Of a stretch of 64,000 nucleotides of DNA, positions 27,300 to 38,840 are shown piece after piece. The translations under genes and the position numbers were made by a program. The first letter of the stretch is position 1; the number at the start of each line of letters is the position of its first letter. The DNA is from Cryobacterium cryoconiti. Its GTDB lineage: Bacteria > Actinomycetota > Actinomycetes > Actinomycetales > Microbacteriaceae. The stretch lies in the NCBI RefSeq assembly GCF_004403065.1, contig NZ_SOHA01000028.1:1-64000 (forward strand). The letters are read 5' to 3'. The notes beneath the pieces were generated by a model that saw only the letters and a program-made list of their open reading frames with translations, did not search any database and had not been told where the DNA came from.

Positions 27300-28693
27300 C
27301 GTTCCAGCACACGGAGGTCGGCACGTCCGAGAACGTCTGGGCGGTTGCGCACCGCTCGCCACAACGCCCACCGGAGGAACTGCACGTCGATGAACTGCGC
27401 CAACTCGTCGTGGTCGCGGCGCACCCCGACGATGAGACCCTCGGCGCCGGCGGGCTGATCGCCCGGGCCGCCCGGGCCGGCCTTCCGGTGACCGTGGTGG
27501 TGCTCACCAACGGCGAGGCGTCCCACCCCGGCTCCAGCACGCACGACCCCGCTCGTCTCGTGGCACTGCGCCGACTCGAGGTGACCGCCGCCGTCGCCGC
27601 CCTGGCGCCCACGGCGCTGGTTCGCCTCGTCGGACTTCCCGACGGATCCCTCGCCGGGCATCTGCAGGACGCGGCGCGCGCGATCTCCGACGCCATCGGA
27701 GACGACGGCCCGGGAACCTGGCTGGTGACCCCCTGGCGTCTCGACGGCCACCCGGACCACGCGGCGGCGGCCGAGGCAGGCCGCCACGCGGCTGGAGACC
27801 GAAGTATCCGGCTCCTCGAATACCCGATCTGGGCCTGGCACTGGTCTACCCCGGTCGACCCGGTCTGGTCGCACGTCTCGGTGCGGACTCTGGACCTTGC
27901 ACCCGAAGACAGCAGGCGCAAGTCCCGGGCGATGACCCTGCATCGCAGCCAGGTGCAACCGCTCTCCGACCTACCCGGCGACGAACCGATCATCCAGGCG
28001 AGTTTCAGTGCGCACTTCGAGCGCGGCTACGAGACATTCATCCAGAGCGAGAGTGAACCGGAGACCCGGCCGGAGGCCGAGGCCAGGCCGAGCCTGTCCG
28101 GAGCCTTCTTTGAGGACTTCTACGCCGGAAAGCGCGATCCGTGGGGCTTCGAGACCCGCTGGTATGAGGAGCGAAAACGCTTCGTCACTCTGGCGGCGCT
28201 GCCCCGCCCACGATTCCAGGCGGCGCTGGAACTGGGCTGCTCGATCGGCGTGCTCACGGCCGGTCTGGCCGACAGGTGCGACAGCGTCGTCGCAGTGGAC
28301 ATTGCGGAGCAGCCGCTCCGGGTGGCTCGCGCCCGGCTGGCCGACCGCCCAGGCGTCACCTTCGCACGGCGAACCCTGCCTGCCGACTGGCCGGACGGCT
28401 CGTTCGACCTGATCGTGCTCTCTGAGGTCGGCTACTATTTTTCCGCGGAAGAACTGACCGAGCTGCTCGCGCGCTGCCGCGACAGCATCTCGGACGGTGG
28501 GGCGATCGTGGCCTGCCACTGGAGGCATCCGGTGCCGGAGTATCCACTGACCGGGGACCAGGTGCACGCCGAACTCGGCCGGCTGGCCGGGATCGAGCGC
28601 ACGGTGCAGCATCGGGAGCGCGATTTCCTGCTCGAGGTGTTCGAAGCGGCGCCGGCGCGCTCCGTCGCCCAACGTGAAGGCCTGGTGCCGTGA
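27293..28693 (+). CDS. PIG-L deacetylase / class I SAM methyltransferase fusion
   Basis: 466 residues. The N-terminal PIG-L (LmbE-like) zinc deacetylase domain (about 30-235) has AHPDDETLGAGG and the second metal motif HPDHAAA, used to remove acetyl from N-acetylglucosamine-type substrates. The C-terminal NodS-like methyltransferase (about 275-455) has FYAGKRDPWGFETRWYE and SAM motif LELGCSIGVLTAGLA. The combination on one chain suggests sequential N-deacetylation and N-methylation of a glycan. It overlaps the dehydrogenase gene by 7 bases and the glycosyltransferase gene by 4. Confidence 0.87.
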   Translation: MVTFQHTEVGTSENVWAVAHRSPQRPPEELHVDELRQLVVVAAHPDDETLGAGGLIARAARAGLPVTVVVLTNGEASHPGSSTHDPARLVALRRLEVTAAVAALAPTALVRLVGLPDGSLAGHLQDAARAISDAIGDDGPGTWLVTPWRLDGHPDHAAAAEAGRHAAGDRSIRLLEYPIWAWHWSTPVDPVWSHVSVRTLDLAPEDSRRKSRAMTLHRSQVQPLSDLPGDEPIIQASFSAHFERGYETFIQSESEPETRPEAEARPSLSGAFFEDFYAGKRDPWGFETRWYEERKRFVTLAALPRPRFQAALELGCSIGVLTAGLADRCDSVVAVDIAEQPLRVARARLADRPGVTFARRTLPADWPDGSFDLIVLSEVGYYFSAEELTELLARCRDSISDGGAIVACHWRHPVPEYPLTGDQVHAELGRLAGIERTVQHRERDFLLEVFEAAPARSVAQREGLVP

Positions 28694-29409
28694 GCCGGCA
28701 GGATTCGATCGACCGGGTCGTCGTCGTCGTACCGGCCCGCAACGAGGAGGAGCTCCTGCCGCGCTGCCTTTCGGCGCTTGACGAGGCCATCGCGGAGGTC
28801 GGCGACGTGGCCGGCCAGGCACCTCCCGTCATCGACGTCGTGGTCGTGCTCGATCGGTGCAGCGATGGCACGGCCGCCATCGCCGCGGCCTGGCCGAAGA
28901 TCGAGAGCATCAGCACGAACAGTGGGGCCGTCGGGGCCGCCCGCCGCACCGGTGTCCGGCATCTGTTGCCTACGTCGGACCATTTCACCTCGGCAACCTG
29001 GATCGCGTCGACGGACGCCGACTCCGCCGTGCCGCCGAACTGGCTGTCCGCGCAGCTCGCGTTCGCCCGCAACTCGGTCGATCTCGTGCTGGGAACCGTG
29101 ATTCCCGATGAGGGGTTGGCCGACGGCGTCCGGGAACGGTGGGACGCCCAGCACCGCCTGGTCGAGGGGCACGGCCATGTTCATGGCGCGAACCTCGGCG
29201 TGCGCGCCGACCGGTACCTTCAGGCCGGGGAATTCGCCCGCGTCGACGGGCACGAAGACGTTCGGCTGGTCTCCGACCTGCGCAGCCTCCGGGTGAGCGA
29301 GATCCGCACCGAGCTGATTCCGGTGCTCACCTCCGGACGGCTCACCGGACGCGCCCCGGCGGGCTTCGCCGGCTATCTGCGTGACCAGGCCGCCGAAGCG
29401 CTCCCCTAG
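28690..29409 (+). CDS. family 2 glycosyltransferase
   Basis: 239 residues. The GT-A fold starts with VVVPARNEEELLPRCLSALDEA, and the DxD-like metal site is STDADSAVPPNW. HGHVHGANLGVRADRYLQAGEF is the acceptor-side motif. There are no transmembrane segments. The ATGA overlap with the fusion gene indicates co-translation. It probably adds the sugar that the PIG-L/methyltransferase enzyme modifies; the product is unknown. It ends convergently with rhomboid, overlapping by 4 bases. Confidence 0.85.
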   Translation: MSRQDSIDRVVVVVPARNEEELLPRCLSALDEAIAEVGDVAGQAPPVIDVVVVLDRCSDGTAAIAAAWPKIESISTNSGAVGAARRTGVRHLLPTSDHFTSATWIASTDADSAVPPNWLSAQLAFARNSVDLVLGTVIPDEGLADGVRERWDAQHRLVEGHGHVHGANLGVRADRYLQAGEFARVDGHEDVRLVSDLRSLRVSEIRTELIPVLTSGRLTGRAPAGFAGYLRDQAAEALP

Positions 29410-30236
29410 ACCAGGAACATCGACAGGCTGAGCAGGCCCAGCACCGCCCCGAAAGCAGTGATCAGCACCGTCTGCAACCTCTGCTGCTTGATGCGGCGGG
29501 TCTGAACGAAGATCAACCCGATCACGGCTCCGGCCACCAGACCACCGACGTGCGCCTGCCAGGCCACGTTCAGCCCCGGCAGGAAGCCGATCACGAGGTT
29601 GATCCCGACCAGGATCAACAGCTGGGTCGCGTTGCCGCCCAGGCGTCTCTGGATGACCAGGAACGCACCCATCAGACCGAAAATGGCCCCGGATGCGCCG
29701 ACCACCGGAATGCGCGGATCGGACAGGAACAGGACACCCAGTGATCCGGCAAGACCACTCAGCAGGTAGAGGGCGAGGAACCGCCCCCGGCCGAGCATTC
29801 CCTCGAGGATCTGCCCGAAGATCCACAGTGTGTACATGTTCAGCAGCACGTGGAAGATGGAGCCGTGCACCAGGACGCTGGTCAGCATCCGCCACGGCTC
29901 GAAATTCCCGGGATACGAGTAGACGCCCGCGTACCAGAGGATCCTGGTGAGATCGTCACCCAGAACGAACTGCAGCAGATACACCGCCATCGTGATGACG
30001 ACGATCGTGGTCGTCACCGGGTGCGAGGACCGGGTGAGCCGGGTCAGCACGGCCGGCTTGGTGCGCGGGGCGTTCTTGCGCTGCTCCGCCATGCACTCGG
30101 GGCAGATCACGCCGACGGCGGCCTGCGTCTGGCAGTCGGGGCAGATCGTGCGGCCGCAACGCTGGCAGAGGATGAAGCTCTGCCTGCCCGGATGCCGGTA
30201 GCAGAAGTTCGCGGCGGTTCCGGGCAGGTCTGTCAT
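29406..30236 (-). CDS. rhomboid-family intramembrane serine protease with N-terminal zinc ribbon
   Basis: 276 residues from the ATG at 30236 (MTDLPGTAANFCYRH). The N-terminus has B-box/zinc-ribbon-like cysteines (CYRH, CQRC, CPDC, CPEC within 11-50). Six membrane helices follow, with catalytic Ser in VVGASGAIFGLMG and His in WQAHVGGLVAG, plus the first-loop WRMLTSVLVHGSIFHVLLN. It cleaves membrane proteins; the actinobacterial substrates are unknown. It lies 10 bases after the cyclophilin gene. Confidence 0.9.
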   Translation of the reverse strand: MTDLPGTAANFCYRHPGRQSFILCQRCGRTICPDCQTQAAVGVICPECMAEQRKNAPRTKPAVLTRLTRSSHPVTTTIVVITMAVYLLQFVLGDDLTRILWYAGVYSYPGNFEPWRMLTSVLVHGSIFHVLLNMYTLWIFGQILEGMLGRGRFLALYLLSGLAGSLGVLFLSDPRIPVVGASGAIFGLMGAFLVIQRRLGGNATQLLILVGINLVIGFLPGLNVAWQAHVGGLVAGAVIGLIFVQTRRIKQQRLQTVLITAFGAVLGLLSLSMFLV

Positions 30237-30246
30237 CGAAGGGAGC

Positions 30247-30786
30247 CTAGACCTGCTCGACGGTGACGCTCTCGATGACAACTTCCGTCAACGGACGGTC
30301 GCGGCCGTCGGTGGGAACCGTCGCGAGCTTCGCGACGATCGCACGGGAGTCCTCGTCTTCGACGGCGCCGAAGATGGTGTGCTTGCCCTGCAGCCAGGTG
30401 GTCGGCACGACGGTGATGAAGAACTGCGAGCCGTTGGTTCCGCGGCCGCCCTGGATACCCGCGTTCGCCATGGCGAGCACGTAGGGCTGGGTGAAGTCGA
30501 GGTCAGGGTTGATTTCATCGTCGAACTGGTAGCCCGGTCCACCGGTGCCCTGGCCGAGCGGGTCGCCGGCCTGGATCATGAAGTCCTTGATGATGCGGTG
30601 GAAGACCGTGCCGTCGTAGAGCGGCGCGTTGGAGGTCTGACCGGTGGCAGGGTGCTTCCACTCGATCTCACCGGTCGCGAGACCGACGAAGTTTTTGACG
30701 GTCTTCGGCGCGTGATTGCCGAAGAGGTTGACCTTGATCGGTCCGAGGGTGGTGTTGAGAGTGGCGACAGCGGTGTGCTTAGACAT
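30247..30786 (-). CDS. ppiA: cyclophilin-type peptidyl-prolyl cis-trans isomerase
   Basis: 179 residues from ATG 30786 (MSKHTAVATLNTTLGPIKVNLF). The active-site set is present: FHRIIKDFMIQAGDP (Arg, Phe, Gln), GGRGTNGSQFFITV and WLQGKHTIFGAVED. No signal peptide is visible, so it is cytosolic. It catalyses proline isomerisation in protein folding. The gene's place in the dnaA-pknB neighbourhood is common in Actinobacteria. Confidence 0.93.
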   Translation of the reverse strand: MSKHTAVATLNTTLGPIKVNLFGNHAPKTVKNFVGLATGEIEWKHPATGQTSNAPLYDGTVFHRIIKDFMIQAGDPLGQGTGGPGYQFDDEINPDLDFTQPYVLAMANAGIQGGRGTNGSQFFITVVPTTWLQGKHTIFGAVEDEDSRAIVAKLATVPTDGRDRPLTEVVIESVTVEQV

Positions 30787-30910
30787 GGCACCAATTCTTG
30801 CACAGCCGAATTCGGGCAATCCGATGGACACCCGCGCACCCAGAGCCCTCCCAGACGATTGCGTGGCAAGATGGACAGTGTTAGCCACATGACATCGATG
30901 GAGGGTCCAG

Positions 30911-31450
30911 ATGAGCCTGTCACGCAAGCGCCGCAAGGAACTTACTCGGCTGCGTAAGAGCGCAGACGAATTATGGAACAACCAGCAGGAAGTGCTTGAG
31001 CGTGCCAACGCCATCGCACGGGAGGCCAGCCGCCAGGCCGGCATCCTCACCCGCGAAGAAGTAGTACCCCGCGTGCGTGATAGCTACGATCACCTCCTTC
31101 GCCCCGGAGTGCAGGCCACTCAGGACATGGCAGAAGGCGTGCGCCACCAGGTCGTCGACCGGGTGCTCCCCGGCATCGGCAGTGGAATCGGCACGGCCAT
31201 CGGCTCCGTGATGAGCGTCGGGGACATCGCACGCGACGCACGAGTTCGCGCTGCGCTGAACCGCGTGCGGTTCCAGAAGCCCGTTGTGATCGAGAAGAAG
31301 GGCCCGGGCGCCGGCACCTACATCGCGCTCGGTGTCGCCCTGGCGGCCGCCGCCGGCGTCGCGTACGCCGTCTGGCAGACCTTCCGCGCCGATGACGAGC
31401 TGTGGGTCGCCGAAGACGAGCCCGCCGCCGCCACGTCGGTCGAGGACTAG
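30911..31450 (+). CDS. hypothetical protein, amphipathic helices plus one membrane helix
   Basis: 179 residues, no family recognised. Residues 1-75 are highly charged and probably coiled-coil (RKELTRLRKSADELWNNQQEVLERANAIAREASRQ). A glycine-rich segment (about 95-110) and a basic patch follow, then one hydrophobic helix (about 137-157) and an acidic tail (DDELWVAEDEPAAATSVED). The likely topology is a long cytoplasmic N-terminus anchored near the C-terminus. It has its own promoter region divergent from ppiA and ends at a strong terminator. Confidence 0.75.
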   Translation: MSLSRKRRKELTRLRKSADELWNNQQEVLERANAIAREASRQAGILTREEVVPRVRDSYDHLLRPGVQATQDMAEGVRHQVVDRVLPGIGSGIGTAIGSVMSVGDIARDARVRAALNRVRFQKPVVIEKKGPGAGTYIALGVALAAAAGVAYAVWQTFRADDELWVAEDEPAAATSVED

Positions 31451-31474
31451 TCCTCAGCACGAGTTCAGCTACTC

Positions 31475-31513
31475 AGGGGAGGGCCCGCATCCAGTGGATG
31501 CGGGCCCTCCCCT
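31475..31513 (+). terminator. strong intrinsic terminator
   Basis: A perfect 18-bp stem (31475-31492 with 31496-31513) around the loop AGT, followed by TTTT. It lies 25 bases after the stop of the hypothetical gene. Confidence 0.9.
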
Positions 31514-31595
31514 TTTGTGTGCGTGAGGGGGCTGCGTCAGGGCACTGCGGGCACGGCGCCTCGTAGCGGTCCCCGCAGGCCTGATGGGCCTTGAG

Positions 31596-31621
31596 AGCGC
31601 TCAGGGGGCGGCCTGAGCGCT
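31596..31621. other. isolated perfect hairpin in a 208-base gene-free gap
   Basis: AGCGCTCAGG pairs perfectly with CCTGAGCGCT around a GGGCGG loop. The rest of 31514-31721 has further pairing (AGGGGCT/AGCCCCT near 31625-31675, CACTGCG/CGCAGTG at 31692-31714) but no credible ORF. It could be a structured RNA or a relict; nothing identifies a known RNA family. Confidence 0.4.
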
Positions 31622-31721
31622 GTGGAGGGGCTTCGCGCCTCCGAGCCAGGGATCTGCCACGGGGAGCCCCTTCGTTCGCTCCTTCGTCGCTCACTGCGGG
31701 TTCGATTCGCAGTGTTCTATT

Positions 31722-31770
31722 AAATGAGTAACGCCCGGCCCCAAAGTGCGGGGCCGGGCGTTACTCATTT
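31722..31770. terminator. bidirectional terminator after tRNA-Ala
   Basis: A perfect 21-bp stem (31722-31742 with 31750-31770), loop AAAGTGC, with AAAT/ATTT ends giving U-runs on both strands. It is immediately downstream of tRNA-Ala on the minus strand. Confidence 0.85.
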
Positions 31771-31771
31771 G

Positions 31772-31844
31772 TGGAGCCACGGGGAATCGAACCCCGGACC
31801 TCCTGCTTGCAAAGCAGGCGCTCTACCAATTGAGCTATGGCCCC
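31772..31844 (-). tRNA. tRNA-Ala (anticodon TGC)
   Basis: A 73-nt cloverleaf: acceptor GGGGCCA/TGGCTCC with discriminator A, D-arm AGCTCAATTGGTAGAGC, anticodon loop TTTGCAA giving TGC, T-arm CGGGGTTCGATTCCCCG. CCA is not encoded. Confidence 0.97.
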
Positions 31845-31886
31845 GCATGTTCACGGGGAGTGTGTGCTGTGGTGGTGACTCTTGCG

Positions 31887-31960
31887 TGGGGATACCGGGA
31901 TTTGAACCTGGGACCTCTTCGTTATCAGCGAAGCGCTCTAACCAACTGAGCTATATCCCC
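31887..31960 (-). tRNA. tRNA-Ile (anticodon GAT)
   Basis: A 74-nt cloverleaf: acceptor GGGGATA/TATCCCC with discriminator A, D-arm AGCTCAGTTGGTTAGAGC, anticodon loop CTGATAA giving GAT, T-arm CAGGTTCAAATCC. It is upstream of tRNA-Ala on the same strand; the pair is placed after gyrA as in many Actinobacteria. Confidence 0.97.
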
Positions 31961-32045
31961 CTCTTTGGGCAGGTTTGAGACTACCCGATGCGGCGGGAAT
32001 CTCCCAATCGAGCCGCACAACGACTCGATTGGGAGGATCCGACGA

Positions 32046-32445
32046 CTAGTTGTTCGTGAAACCGACGAGCAAACCGCCGGTGATCTTCACGCTCAGGTTG
32101 TACAGAACCGCGTAGACGGCTCCCAATGCGGTGATGACGACCGTGTTCAGAATCGCCACGACGAAGGCGAAGCCCATGACATTGCCGATCGACAGGATGC
32201 TGGCCAGATCCGAGGACGCACCCGCGATGTCGGTGTACAGGTCGTCGATCTTGCCGAAGATCCCGGTTCCGTTCAGGATCGTGAAGATCAGGAACGTCGC
32301 CACGATCGTGACGATGCCCAGGCACAGCGCGATCAGGAAGGACAGTTTCACGGCCGACCAGAAGTCCACGTACACGAGCTTGAGCCGGACCTGCTTGGTC
32401 GCGGCCGGCTTACGGCTGGATTTCTTGGCGAGCTTTTCAGCGACA

Positions 32446-32453
<8 letters not shown>
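32046..32453 (-). CDS. DUF3566 membrane protein downstream of gyrA
   Basis: 135 residues: a basic N-terminus ([17 protein letters not shown]), two transmembrane helices (about 35-60 and 90-115), and a glycine-containing C-terminus. DUF3566 proteins follow gyrA in most Actinobacteria. The mycobacterial homologue is Rv0007, of unknown function. The gene overlaps the end of gyrA by 8 bases, so it is co-expressed with gyrase. Confidence 0.85.
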
Positions 32454-35053
<2,600 letters not shown>

Positions 35054-35064
<11 letters not shown>

Positions 35065-37030
35065 GGAAACGCACGTCCTTCGCGTTTTTCTGGATGAAGT
35101 TACGGCGGGACTCGACGTCCTCGCCCATCAGGGTGGAGAAAATTTCATCGGCGGCGGCAGCATCGTCGAGAGTGACCTGCAGCAGAGTGCGGGTCTCGGG
35201 GGCCATGGTGGTTTCCCACAGCTCCTTGTAGTCCATCTCGCCGAGACCCTTGTAGCGCTGGATCCCGTTGTCCTTGGGGATGCGCTTGCCGGCTGCGGCG
35301 CCGTCGGCCAGGAGAGCATCGCGCTCCCGGTCGGAGTACACATATTCGTGCGCTGAGTTGGCCCATTTGAGGCGGTACAGCGGCGGCTGGGCCAGGTAGA
35401 CGTACCCCAGGTCGATCAGAGGACGCATATACCGGAACAGCAATGTGAGCAGCAGGGTCGTGATGTGCTGGCCGTCGACGTCGGCGTCGGCCATCAAAAC
35501 GATCTTGTGGTACCGCACCTTGTCCGGGTTGAACTCTTCGCCCATACCGGCGCCGAAAGCCGTGATCATGGCCTGAACCTCGGCGTTGCCGAGGGCCCTG
35601 TCGAGCCGGGCCTTCTCCACGTTCAGGATCTTGCCGCGCAGGGGAAGAATCGCCTGGAACTCCGGGTTGCGGCCCTGCACCGCGGAACCGCCGGCCGAGT
35701 CACCCTCCACGATGAAGATCTCGGAGAGGGACGGGTCCTTGCTCTGGCAGTCCTTGAGCTTGCCGGGCATGCCCCCACCCTCGAGGAGACCCTTGCGCCG
35801 CGCGGTCTCGCGCGCCTTGCGTGCGGCCATCCGGGCATTCGACGCCTGAAGCGCCTTGCGGATGATCTCCCGCGCCGGGTTGGGATTGCGGTTGAACCAG
35901 TCGGACAGCTGATCATTGGCGACCTTCTGCACGAACGACTTGGCCTCCGTGTTGCCCAGCTTGGTCTTCGTCTGGCCCTCGAACTGCGGTTCCGCCAGCT
36001 TGATCGACACCACGGCGGTCAGACCCTCGCGCACGTCGTCGCCGGTGAGATTGTCATCCTTTTCCTTCAGGATGCCCTTTTCCCGGGCGTACTTGTTGAC
36101 CAGGGTTGTCAGGGCGGCGCGGAAGCCCTCTTCGTGGGTTCCGCCCTCATGGGTGTTGATGGTGTTCGCGTAGGTGTGCACGCTTTCGGTGTACGCGGTG
36201 GTCCACTGCATCGCCACTTCGAGCGCCATCTTGCGTTCGTGGTCTTCCCACTCGAACGAGATGATGTCGTCATTGACCAGGTCGGCCTTCTTGGCCTTGT
36301 TCAGGTATTCGACGTAGTCGACGAGGCCGTTCTCGTAGAGGAAGTTCTTGGTGACCGGCTTGCCCTCGTCGTCGAGGTTCTCCGGTCGCTCATCCGTGAG
36401 AGTCAGGCTGAGCCCCTTGTTCAGGAAGCCCATCTGCTGGAAACGGGCCCGCAGTGTCTCGAAGTCGAAGACGGTCGTTTCGAACGTCTCCGCGCTCGGC
36501 CAGAAGGTGATGGTGGTGCCGGTCTCGTCGGAAACCTCATCCATGGTGAGGGGAGCGTTGGGCACGCCATCATGGAAACTCTGGCGCCAGACGTGGCCCT
36601 GACGGCGCACCTCGACCTCGAGGCGGCTCGACAACGCGTTGACGACCGAGCTGCCCACACCGTGCAGCCCGCCGGACACCGAATAGCCGCCGCCACCGAA
36701 CTTGCCTCCGGCGTGCAGCACTGTTAGCACGACCTCGACGGTCGAGCGGCCCTCCGCCTTGTGAATGTCGACCGGGATCCCACGGCCGTTGTCGGCGACG
36801 CGAACCGCGCCATCTGCCAGAATCCTAATGTCGATGGTGTCGCAATGACCGGCGAGGGCCTCGTCGACGGAATTGTCCACGATCTCGTAGACAAGGTGGT
36901 GCAGACCGCGAGGTCCGGTGGATCCGATGTACATTCCGGGACGCTTGCGAACGGCCTCGAGTCCTTCGAGGACTTGGATATCATCTGCGCCGTAGCCGTG
37001 CTCCGGCTCGATCTGTGGGTCAACTGACAT
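35054..37030 (-). CDS. gyrB: DNA gyrase subunit B
   Basis: 658 residues. The GHKL ATPase has [11 protein letters not shown] (catalytic Glu), [22 protein letters not shown] and the QTKTKLGN loop. The TOPRIM domain has EGDSAGGSA and the acidic DADVDGQHI pair for metal. It ends KDVRFLDI. With GyrA it forms the A2B2 enzyme that introduces negative supercoils ahead of replication forks. It starts 121 bases beyond the dciA gene and sits in the leftward operon dnaN-gnd-recF-dciA-gyrB-gyrA. Confidence 0.97.
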
Positions 37031-37151
37031 CTGAAATTGGGCTCCTGACCGTCGCGCGGGCGACCCTTGAGCTTATCAAACGGGTCAAGGGGTCAGGGCC
37101 AAATCGGGCATCTGAGGCGTTTATTTCACAGGGTTGACCTGTTTTGGCTAG

Positions 37152-37640
37152 TTACCCGTAGGTATCGCGTGGACCGCGCCCTGGAATTGATCTGGGACCC
37201 TTTTTCCAGGAGGGCGCGTTGGGCCCTTGAAAACGGATCGACTCGATGCCGGCATCCGGATACTTCACGGCGATGTGCGTCATGATTTCGACCCGCATCA
37301 TGCGCAGCTGCGTGGCCCAGGCCGTCGACTCGCACTGCACGGTGAGCACACCCTCGTCGATCCCGGCCGGCGTGGAGTGCTTCGACGTCTCCTCACCGGC
37401 GAGTTCGATCCACGATGCCAGCAATTCGGATTGGGCCAGCGGCGAATTCCAGCCGAGCTGCAGGGTCAGGGAATCGATCGTGTCGCCCAATCCGCGCGGA
37501 TCACGTCCGGCGCCGAAGGGGACACTCGACCCGATTTCTGCCCCCGGACGCCGGCGGGCCCGGATGCGTTTCGCGTTCGGGTCGCCGAAGACATCCTTGA
37601 AGCGCAGATAGACGCGGGCGGCCTCGCTCGATTCAGCCAT
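37152..37640 (-). CDS. dciA: DUF721/DciA-family protein
   Basis: 162 residues from ATG 37640 (MAESSEAARVYLRFKDVFGD), overlapping the end of recF by 8 bases. The C-terminal DUF721 KH-like region (about 80-150) includes WATQLRMMRVEIMTHIAVKYP. DciA proteins load the replicative helicase DnaB in bacteria that lack DnaC/DnaI; the actinobacterial copies beside recF belong to this family. The N-terminal ~60 residues are charged and probably disordered. Confidence 0.85.
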   Translation of the reverse strand: MAESSEAARVYLRFKDVFGDPNAKRIRARRRPGAEIGSSVPFGAGRDPRGLGDTIDSLTLQLGWNSPLAQSELLASWIELAGEETSKHSTPAGIDEGVLTVQCESTAWATQLRMMRVEIMTHIAVKYPDAGIESIRFQGPNAPSWKKGPRSIPGRGPRDTYG

Positions 37641-38835
37641 CGACGACCGAGCCGGCATTGATATGGATGGTGTGGGCCGTGAGTTCCTCCGGCACGTCTT
37701 CCAGAACCGCGGCGGTGATCAGGACCTGCTCGAATCCGGTGACGGCGGCGGCCAGACGGCGACGACGGGACAGATCCAGTTCGGCGAACACATCGTCCAG
37801 GATGAGGACCGGGTCACCGGTCGCGGAGTCGCGACGCAACAGCTCAGCGGAAGCGAGTTTCAAAGCGAGCGCGAAGGACCAGGACTCCCCGTGACTGGCA
37901 TAACCCTTGGCCGGCAGGGAGTTGAGCATGAAGATCACGTCGTCGCGATGGGGACCGACCAGGGTCATGCCTCGGTCGAGTTCCTTGCGGCGGAGCTCCG
38001 CCAGCGCCGTCCGAAACGACTCCCCGGTGGTTGAGCCCGTCGAAACCGAGCCCGTCGAAACCGAACCCGTCGAAACCGAGCCTGACGGAACGGCCTCGCC
38101 GGAACCACCCGCCTCGATCGCGGCATCCTCGTCGGCGCCGAGGATGCTGAGCAGAGGCAGCAGCGCCGGCCCGTGGTTTTCGCCTGCGACGGCCTGGTAG
38201 GCCGCACCCAGCGGCTCGGCGAGTAGACGAACCAACTCGGCACGCTCATCGATGATCTCGGAGCCGAGAGCCACGAGCCGGTCGTCCCAGATTTCGAGGG
38301 TGCCGAGTTGGGTGGTGCGCAGCCCCGAAGCGCGCGCCGATTTCAACAGGGTGTTCCGCTGTCGCAGGACGCGGTCGTAGTCGGCGAGCACGCCGGCCAG
38401 ACGTGGGGTGCGCAGGACCAGGAGCTGGTCGAGAAAACGTCGACGGCCGGACGGATCACCGCGCACCAGGGCCAGATCCTCGGGTGCGAACAGCACGCTG
38501 GAGAAATAGCGCGTCAATTCTCGGGTCTTGATCACCGAACGGTTGACCTGAGCCCGATTCAGTCCCGTGCGGTTGATCTGCACCTCGGCCAGGATCTCAC
38601 GCCCGTTGTATTCGAGCCGTGCCCGGATGATCCCGGCATCCTGGCCGGCCCGGATCATGGCCGAGGTGTTCGACACCCGATGTGAACTGAGGGTGCTGAG
38701 GAATCCCAGTGCCTCGACGAGATTGGTCTTGCCCTGGCCGTTGCGGCCCACGAGCAGGTTGGGTCCCGGCGCGAACGGAACCTCGACTTGCGCATAGTTG
38801 CGGAAGTCGGTCAGCGACAGGTGTGTGACCCGCAC
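37633..38835 (-). CDS. recF: DNA replication/repair protein RecF with a Ser/Thr/Gly repeat insert
   Basis: 400 residues. The SMC-like ATPase has Walker A VGRNGQGKTN, the signature LLSGGE equivalent not clearly visible, and Walker B LILDDVFAELD. RecF loads RecA at gapped DNA with RecO/RecR. Oddity: residues about 246-270 read SGSVSTGSVSTGSVSTGSTTG, encoded by three 15-bp tandem units that look like a diverged copy of the intergenic palindromic repeat found near parS. The insert lies between the core region and KELDRGMTLVGPHRDD and is probably a flexible loop. Overlap with dciA shows coupling. Confidence 0.93.
   Translation of the reverse strand: MRVTHLSLTDFRNYAQVEVPFAPGPNLLVGRNGQGKTNLVEALGFLSTLSSHRVSNTSAMIRAGQDAGIIRARLEYNGREILAEVQINRTGLNRAQVNRSVIKTRELTRYFSSVLFAPEDLALVRGDPSGRRRFLDQLLVLRTPRLAGVLADYDRVLRQRNTLLKSARASGLRTTQLGTLEIWDDRLVALGSEIIDERAELVRLLAEPLGAAYQAVAGENHGPALLPLLSILGADEDAAIEAGGSGEAVPSGSVSTGSVSTGSVSTGSTTGESFRTALAELRRKELDRGMTLVGPHRDDVIFMLNSLPAKGYASHGESWSFALALKLASAELLRRDSATGDPVLILDDVFAELDLSRRRRLAAAVTGFEQVLITAAVLEDVPEELTAHTIHINAGSVVDG
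38026..38089. repeat. intragenic copy of the parS-region palindromic repeat plus 15-bp tandems
   Basis: GGTGGTTGAGCCCGTC followed by GAAACC (38026-38047) differs at three positions from the intergenic unit found at 48.1-48.8 kb. Three 15-bp units GAGCCCGTCGAAACC follow in phase (38033-38047, 38048-38062, 38063-38077). All multiples of three, so recF stays in frame. Confidence 0.75.
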
Positions 38836-38840
38836 TCGGG

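Noticed and set aside
31692..31714. Partial tRNA
   Set aside because: Only a T-arm-like hairpin is present; no acceptor stem or anticodon arm could be built around it.
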